DNA of 64,000 bases from Bartonella sp. AU16XJBT (lineage in GTDB: Bacteria; Pseudomonadota; Alphaproteobacteria; Rhizobiales; Rhizobiaceae), in assembly GCF_028618665.1 (NCBI RefSeq), contig NZ_JAQITF010000001.1, forward strand, positions 186,001-250,000. The letters are read 5' to 3'. Under the pieces are notes generated by a model. It searched no databases, was not told where the DNA came from, and saw nothing but the letters and a program-made list of their open reading frames with translations. Made by a program: the position numbers and the translations under genes. Of this stretch, positions 59,953-64,000 are shown in pieces; within the stretch, counting starts at the first letter, position 1, and the number at the start of each line of letters is the position of its first letter.

Positions 59953-60345
59953 TTATTCTGTTTTTTGTTCTTCTACACATTGAATAAGATTTTTTTCTTC
60001 TGGATCATTAATGAGATCAGAAAGTGTGGCTTCGTTTCCTTTTGTCCACCATATATAGGGACCTCCCATATATTTTACTCCAGAAGCACTTATGCTGCGG
60101 GAAGCGATGATACGCTGTCCTTTCCATGTGAAATCAACAAGCGAAATGTTACCAGCATTGAGATAGGTTACTTCAACGTGCTCTTTACTTGTACCTGTCT
60201 CACATTGATAGGCTGTAACTTCTGTTGTTGGTTCTGGATCATCTGGGACCTCAACAACTAAAGAGCCAGCAAAAGCATTGACTGAACCGAATAGCGGTAG
60301 GCTTAAAGCAGCAAAAAATCCTACAATAAAAGCAATTTTTTTCAT
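59953..60345 (-). CDS. Secreted MliC-like protein, copy 2 (candidate lysozyme inhibitor)
   Basis: A 130-residue exported protein with a signal peptide at about 1-26 (GSVNAFAGS). The mature domain follows the MliC/PliC pattern: YQCETGTSKEHVEVTY, then SISASGVKYMGGPYIWWTKG and EATL. MliC-type proteins bind the active site of c-type lysozyme through this SASG-Y segment. It is paralogous to the gene at 60363-60746, 17 bp upstream. Protection from host lysozyme is an inference from family resemblance; the lipobox of true MliC is missing, so PliC-like is a better label. Confidence 0.72.
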   Translation of the reverse strand: MKKIAFIVGFFAALSLPLFGSVNAFAGSLVVEVPDDPEPTTEVTAYQCETGTSKEHVEVTYLNAGNISLVDFTWKGQRIIASRSISASGVKYMGGPYIWWTKGNEATLSDLINDPEEKNLIQCVEEQKTE

Positions 60346-60362
60346 GACGTTTCCTCAGTTAT

Positions 60363-60746
60363 TTAAAATAATAACAGTGATTCATCCTTACAGAGGATGG
60401 GTTTTTTTTCTTCTGGGTCTTGTGTCAGATCATAAAGTGTTACTTCTTTATTTTTCTCCCACCAGATATAATGCTCCCCTACATATTTTGCTCCAGAAGC
60501 AGCAATAACATTCGCAGCAATAATACGATCGCCTTTCCATTTGAAATTGACCAATGAAATATCGTCAGCGTTGTGATAAGTTGCTTCAACGCGTTCTTTA
60601 TTTGCTCCCATATCACATTGATAGGTTATGGTTTGTGTTTCTGGCTTACCTGACACTTCAATGACTAAAGCAGCAGCTAAGGTACTGCTGACATTGAAAA
60701 ATAATAAAGAGGAAAAAAATCCTAAAATTTGTAGAGTTTTTTTCAT
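60363..60746 (-). CDS. Secreted MliC-like protein, copy 1 (candidate lysozyme inhibitor)
   Basis: A 127-residue paralogue of the previous entry with a signal peptide at about 1-25 (SSTLAAALV). It keeps TYQCDMGANKERVEATYHNA, VIAASGAKYVGEHYIWWEK and EVTLYDL, plus a late cysteine (ILCKDE) that could pair with that in YQC. It lies just 38 bp downstream of the tRNA-Arg gene on the same strand, so part of its expression may come from that promoter. Confidence 0.72.
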   Translation of the reverse strand: MKKTLQILGFFSSLLFFNVSSTLAAALVIEVSGKPETQTITYQCDMGANKERVEATYHNADDISLVNFKWKGDRIIAANVIAASGAKYVGEHYIWWEKNKEVTLYDLTQDPEEKKPILCKDESLLLF

Positions 60747-60784
60747 AATGCTTCCCTATATGAAAAGTAATTTGACTTATGTGA

Positions 60785-61089
60785 TGGTGTCTACGGCAGG
60801 ATTCGAACCTGCGACCCCAGGATTCATACCACTTCGGTTTTCACCGCCAGCTTTACAAGCTGTTTGTGGTCTGGACTGTCTCTTCACCTTGAAGCTTGCG
60901 CCTTTTAGGTGCTGCCCGTTCAGTCTCTACACCTTCCTCTCATGCGAAAAGAGGCTTGGCTCGGGATTGGCATATAGTTTTGCCCATGAAGCTTTCCCCG
61001 AATTTGAGCAGATCCGCTTTGAGAATTTCTCCTCAAGGCGCCCAATTTCTTTAGGAATCCTGTGCTCTATCCTACTGAGCTACGCAGAC
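60785..61089 (-). tRNA. tRNA-Arg(CCU) interrupted by a group I intron
   Basis: Two exons, 61089-61053 (37 nt) and 60824-60785 (40 nt, with encoded CCA), join to a complete 77-nt tRNA. The acceptor stem is GTCTGCG with CGTAGAC, the D stem is GCTC-GAGC, the anticodon stem is CAGGA-TCCTG with loop TTCCTAA (anticodon CCU), and the T arm carries GGTTCGAATCC. It reads AGG codons. The interruption falls right after the third anticodon base, as in Agrobacterium tRNA-Arg(CCU). Without splicing the tRNA cannot form its anticodon loop. Confidence 0.93.
60825..61052 (-). ncRNA. Group I (IC3-like) self-splicing intron in tRNA-Arg(CCU)
   Basis: A 228-nt intron without an encoded endonuclease. The 5' exon ends in U and the intron ends in G, as group I splicing requires. 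The core matches the Azoarcus and Agrobacterium tRNA introns from memory: CAAATTCGGGGAAA, CCGAGCCAAGC, AAGGTGTAGAGACT and GGTGAAGAGACAGTCCAGA occur in the right order. These correspond to the P4, P6, P3/P7 and P7 strands. The internal guide is probably the GGG near the 5' end, pairing with CCU. It should splice with a guanosine cofactor. Confidence 0.92.
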
Positions 61090-61149
61090 ATCATCATAAC
61101 TATTCCTTTAATAGAAGTATAAAAACGAATCAATTATATTCAATATGAA

Positions 61150-62283
61150 TTAACGAATTTCTGTTAATTTTTGTTCCAAAAAGGATAAAACTGCATCTGG
61201 TGGAACATTTTTTGCAATAAATGATTGGCCAAGTCCGCGTGTCAAAATAAAGGTCAAACTATTTTGTGAAACTTTTTTATCTTGAGTGATGAGAGTCATC
61301 AATGTTTCAGCATTTGGTAGACGTCCTGGAATATCCTTTAATTGCGTAGGTAAACCTACAGCTTTAAGGTGTGCTTCGATACGATGTATGAGGGTGGGAG
61401 CTACTAGATTTAGTTGTGCAGAGAATTGATGTGCGAGAATCATTCCAATTGCTACAGCTTCACCGTGAATTAAACGCTTTGAATCATAAGCTGTTGCTGT
61501 TTCAAGCATGTGTCCAAATGTATGACCAAGGTTTAAGAGGGCACGCTCTCCTATCTCATATTCGTCACGTGCGACTATGGCTGCTTTAAATTGGCATGAG
61601 CGAACAATGGCTTGTGTTCTTATCGCGCCATTAGAAAAAATTTCTTGTCCGTTTTTTTCAAGCCATTCAAAGAAATCAGGCTGGTTAATGAGTCCATATT
61701 TGACCATTTCCGCATAACCTGCGCGAAATTCACGTGGTGGTAGCGTATCAAGGACAGATGTATCAGCAATAACGCATTGCGGTTGATAAAAAGCACCAAT
61801 AAGATTTTTACCATATCGGCTGTTGATGCCTGTTTTTCCACCAACAGAGGAATCAATTTGTGCAAGAAGCGTTGTGGGCATCTGAATGAAGTTCATCCCG
61901 CGGCGGATCATACTTGCTGCAAATCCTGCTAGATCTCCAATGACACCGCCACCAAAAGCAATAACACAGTCACCTCTTTCTAAGTGTGCAGCAAGAATTT
62001 GGTCGATGACAACTTGCAGGGTTGAAAATGATTTTGATTGTTCTCCTGCTTCTACAATGATAGGGACAGTATGGATTTTATTTTTTGTTAACTCTGCTTG
62101 TAATGGATCCAAATGGAGCGATGCAACATTTGTATCTGTAACAATTGCCAAGCGCGTTTGATGAAAATCTTTTTGCTTAAGAGAATGTTTAATCTGTAAA
62201 GCAGCTTGCGCAATAAGATCTGGACCAATGATGATATCGTAACAATGCTTGTCTAATTTAATGGTAACGGTTTTGGCTTGCAT
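61150..62283 (-). CDS. aroB: 3-dehydroquinate synthase
   Basis: Second step of the shikimate pathway: cyclises DAHP to 3-dehydroquinate using NAD+ and a metal. It has 377 residues. Family motifs are [36 protein letters not shown] and GGKTGIN, and metal ligands lie in the [18 protein letters not shown] region and [11 protein letters not shown]. It follows aroK at 17 bp, the common aroK-aroB pair. Confidence 0.96.
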   Translation of the reverse strand: MQAKTVTIKLDKHCYDIIIGPDLIAQAALQIKHSLKQKDFHQTRLAIVTDTNVASLHLDPLQAELTKNKIHTVPIIVEAGEQSKSFSTLQVVIDQILAAHLERGDCVIAFGGGVIGDLAGFAASMIRRGMNFIQMPTTLLAQIDSSVGGKTGINSRYGKNLIGAFYQPQCVIADTSVLDTLPPREFRAGYAEMVKYGLINQPDFFEWLEKNGQEIFSNGAIRTQAIVRSCQFKAAIVARDEYEIGERALLNLGHTFGHMLETATAYDSKRLIHGEAVAIGMILAHQFSAQLNLVAPTLIHRIEAHLKAVGLPTQLKDIPGRLPNAETLMTLITQDKKVSQNSLTFILTRGLGQSFIAKNVPPDAVLSFLEQKLTEIR

Positions 62284-62300
62284 GCTTGTTCTTTCTATCG

Positions 62301-62891
62301 TTATCTTTTTGTATGAAGGTAGTACTGTAGAGATCGTATGACATTTTTTGCTACACTGTAGGGGCTTTCTTTATGACTGTTAATTGTTAAGTTTGCTTTT
62401 GCATAGAGAGGATAACGCTGTTCCATGAGTTTTTGCATTGTTTCTTTGGGATTTGCTGTTTGAAGAAGCGGTCGTGTTGGACGCTTGGAAACACGTTGCA
62501 TAAGGATATCAAGATCTGCTTTGAGCCAGATAGATATTCCATTTTGATGAATAGCTTTTCGTATCTCTTGATTTATGTAAGCACCGCCACCTGTTGCTAA
62601 AACAAGAGGGCGTTTTTTTATGAGGTTGAGAATAACACGCTGTTCAAGGGAGCGAAATTCCGCTTCACCGTAGATTTTAAAGATTTCTGTGATAGACATT
62701 TGTGCTGCTTTTTCGATTTCTTGATCAGAATCATAAAAAGGTAAATCAAGCATGGTGGCAACACGTTTTCCAATGACTGATTTTCCTGCTCCCATAAGGC
62801 CAACGAACACAAGCGCTTGGTTATCGAGAGATGATAAGATTTGTCTTTTTATTTGTGACAGGGGGGGATGTTGGGGTCGATTACTTTTCAT
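62301..62891 (-). CDS. aroK: Shikimate kinase
   Basis: Phosphorylates shikimate at the 3-hydroxyl with ATP. It has 196 residues: an N-terminal extension of about 26 residues, then P-loop [16 protein letters not shown], shikimate-binding [12 protein letters not shown] and FRSLEQRVI, Walker B-like [11 protein letters not shown] and the lid arginine in RPTRPLLQ. The promoter region is shared with the divergent 53-residue gene at 62988. Confidence 0.95.
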   Translation of the reverse strand: MKSNRPQHPPLSQIKRQILSSLDNQALVFVGLMGAGKSVIGKRVATMLDLPFYDSDQEIEKAAQMSITEIFKIYGEAEFRSLEQRVILNLIKKRPLVLATGGGAYINQEIRKAIHQNGISIWLKADLDILMQRVSKRPTRPLLQTANPKETMQKLMEQRYPLYAKANLTINSHKESPYSVAKNVIRSLQYYLHTKR

Positions 62892-62987
62892 AGCTCATTT
62901 CGGCATTTATCTGCTTTAAAGTCAATTCCTGTTAATCTTTATAAGGTAGGATAAGAGATAGAGTATTTTGGAAAAGTTTATTATTTT

Positions 62988-63149
62988 ATGCCAACATTAA
63001 CCAAACTTTTGATGATTCTTTTCATTTTGTTTGCTATTCTTTTTAGTATAATGATCATTCTTGTCGTTTTTGTTGAACCCGTAACTGTGGATATGTCTGT
63101 TGATGTTCCTTTGGATTCGCTGACTCTTTCCTTGAGAATGAATCAATGA
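62988..63149 (+). CDS. Small membrane protein upstream of xerD
   Basis: A 53-residue protein with one long hydrophobic segment (about residues 7-29) flanked by a lysine and an acidic exterior (VEPVTVDMSVDVPLDSL). Its stop overlaps the xerD start by 4 bases (ATGA), so it is probably translated and coupled to xerD. It has no name I recognise, and its function is unknown. Confidence 0.65.
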   Translation: MPTLTKLLMILFILFAILFSIMIILVVFVEPVTVDMSVDVPLDSLTLSLRMNQ

Positions 63150-64000
63150 AAAGTAACATTGTGATAGAGCGTTTTCTTGAAATGATGAGTGCTGAGCGAG
63201 GCGCTTCTGCCCATACGCTTGCGGCTTATCAGCATGATTTACAGTGGGCGCAAGACGAATTGTCTTGGCATTCGGTTTCGCTTTTTTCAGCACAAAAGGA
63301 AGATTTAATCGGTCTTTTGTCACTCATGCATACATTTGGTTTTGCTGCAACTTCACAAGCGCGCCGTTTATCAACGTTGCGTCAATTCTATCAGTTTCTT
63401 TATGCAGAAGGATTAAGAGCAGATGATCCTTCTCATGATATTGATACCCCTCGCCAAGGACGCCCTTTGCCCAAAATTATCAGTGAAGATGCGGTGACAA
63501 AATTGCTTGATTTGGCGCAGTTGGAGGTTAATCAAGCAGATTATGGATCTAAGGATTATCTGCGCGCATTGCGTCTTCAGCTGTTGAGCGAAATGCTTTA
63601 TGCAACAGGATTACGCATTAGTGAGTTGGTGAGTCTGCCTGTGCAGGCTGTTCGGGGGAAAGCATACAGTATTTTGGTTCGCGGTAAGGGAAAAAAAGAA
63701 CGAATGGTGTTGTTATCAAAAAAAGCCTATCAAGTTCTTTTGCAGTGGTTGGATTTGCGTGATCAAGGGAAAGATGCGACAAGTCTTTATCTTTTTCCGG
63801 CGCATTCAGAAGCAGGCTATATTGCGCGTCAAGTTGTTGCACGGGAGTTGAAAAATCTTGCTAAAAGGGCTGGAATAAAAAGTGAAAGCTTTTCTCCCCA
63901 TGTGTTGCGCCATGCTTTTGCTAGCCATCTTTTGCAAAATGGTGCTGATTTGCGTGCCGTTCAACATTTGTTAGGCCATTCTGATATTTCTACCACTCAG
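63146..64000 (+). CDS. xerD: Site-specific tyrosine recombinase XerD (partial, C-terminal end outside window)
   Basis: With XerC resolves chromosome dimers at dif under FtsK control. 285 residues are visible. The N-terminal SAM-like core-binding domain contains AERGASAHTLAAYQHDL. The catalytic domain has the first arginine in ATGLRISELVSL, the lysine in VRGKGKKERMV and the box II HVLRHAFASHLLQNGADL. LGHSDISTTQ then runs to the edge, so the nucleophilic tyrosine lies just outside. XerD rather than XerC is inferred from motif style and rhizobial context with aroK-aroB. Confidence 0.92.
   Translation, partial: MKSNIVIERFLEMMSAERGASAHTLAAYQHDLQWAQDELSWHSVSLFSAQKEDLIGLLSLMHTFGFAATSQARRLSTLRQFYQFLYAEGLRADDPSHDIDTPRQGRPLPKIISEDAVTKLLDLAQLEVNQADYGSKDYLRALRLQLLSEMLYATGLRISELVSLPVQAVRGKAYSILVRGKGKKERMVLLSKKAYQVLLQWLDLRDQGKDATSLYLFPAHSEAGYIARQVVARELKNLAKRAGIKSESFSPHVLRHAFASHLLQNGADLRAVQHLLGHSDISTTQ

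Noticed and set aside
60628-61122. 164-codon plus-strand open frame covering the tRNA-Arg region
   Set aside because: It is antisense to the two tRNA exons and the group I intron. Its openness comes from the structured RNA sequence, and it has no protein family.

Overview
The window is an AT-rich stretch of an alphaproteobacterial (Hyphomicrobiales) chromosome. The best fit is the genus Bartonella. Gene content and order are rhizobial: lptC-lptA-lptB, mdh-sucCDAB-lpd, rho-mnmE-mnmG-rsmG-parA-parB and dapF-mtaB-ftsY-ispZ. There is an IalB-family protein, an Omp19-like lipoprotein and a BA14K-family protein. Pieces that free-living relatives keep are missing at conserved spots: rpoN and hpf between lptB and ptsN, and hemE/hemJ between ppsR and rho. 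Long non-coding stretches mark gene decay. The genus call is inference; the class-level call is secure.

Left part (1-20 kb): a partial class I lysyl-tRNA synthetase, argG, a LysE/RhtB exporter, rlmN, an IalB-family secreted protein and ptsN; then lptB-lptA-lptC on the minus strand; then plus-strand ihfB, a LapA-like membrane protein, two RNA methyltransferases, lspA and a Bax-inhibitor-1 protein with a possible structured leader and a clear terminator; then an EEP-family phosphatase/nuclease convergent with polA. Between polA and dnaQ lies a probable AbcR/ar15-type small RNA.

Middle (20-38 kb): dnaQ-coaE-aroE-maf-ppsR run leftward and rho-mnmE-mnmG-rsmG-parA-parB run rightward from a 560-bp AT-rich gap with DnaA-box-like sites. 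This is my candidate chromosomal origin. Four parS-like palindromes lie 3-13 kb to its right, in and around mnmG, rsmG and dapF, forming the ParABS centromere. Beyond parB is a tandem duplication of a small secreted-protein gene that also copied the 3' end of gloB. The minus-strand operon dapF-mtaB-ftsY-ispZ follows, with gloB downstream of it.

Right part (38-64 kb): an Omp19-like lipoprotein, zapE, the TCA block mdh-sucC-sucD-sucA-sucB-lpd, a 1.26-kb non-coding gap with a dispersed repeat, a two-gene carboxyspermidine/carboxynorspermidine polyamine pathway, a BA14K-family protein, a six-gene Mrp (Pha-type) cation/proton antiporter operon with fused A and B subunits, two tandem MliC-like lysozyme-inhibitor candidates, a tRNA-Arg(CCU) gene split by a group I intron, aroK-aroB, a 53-residue membrane protein and a partial xerD.

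The most notable items are the intron-containing tRNA, the putative origin with its parS cluster, the AbcR-like RNA, the duplication scar carrying a gloB tail, and the traces of rpoN/hpf and heme-gene loss.
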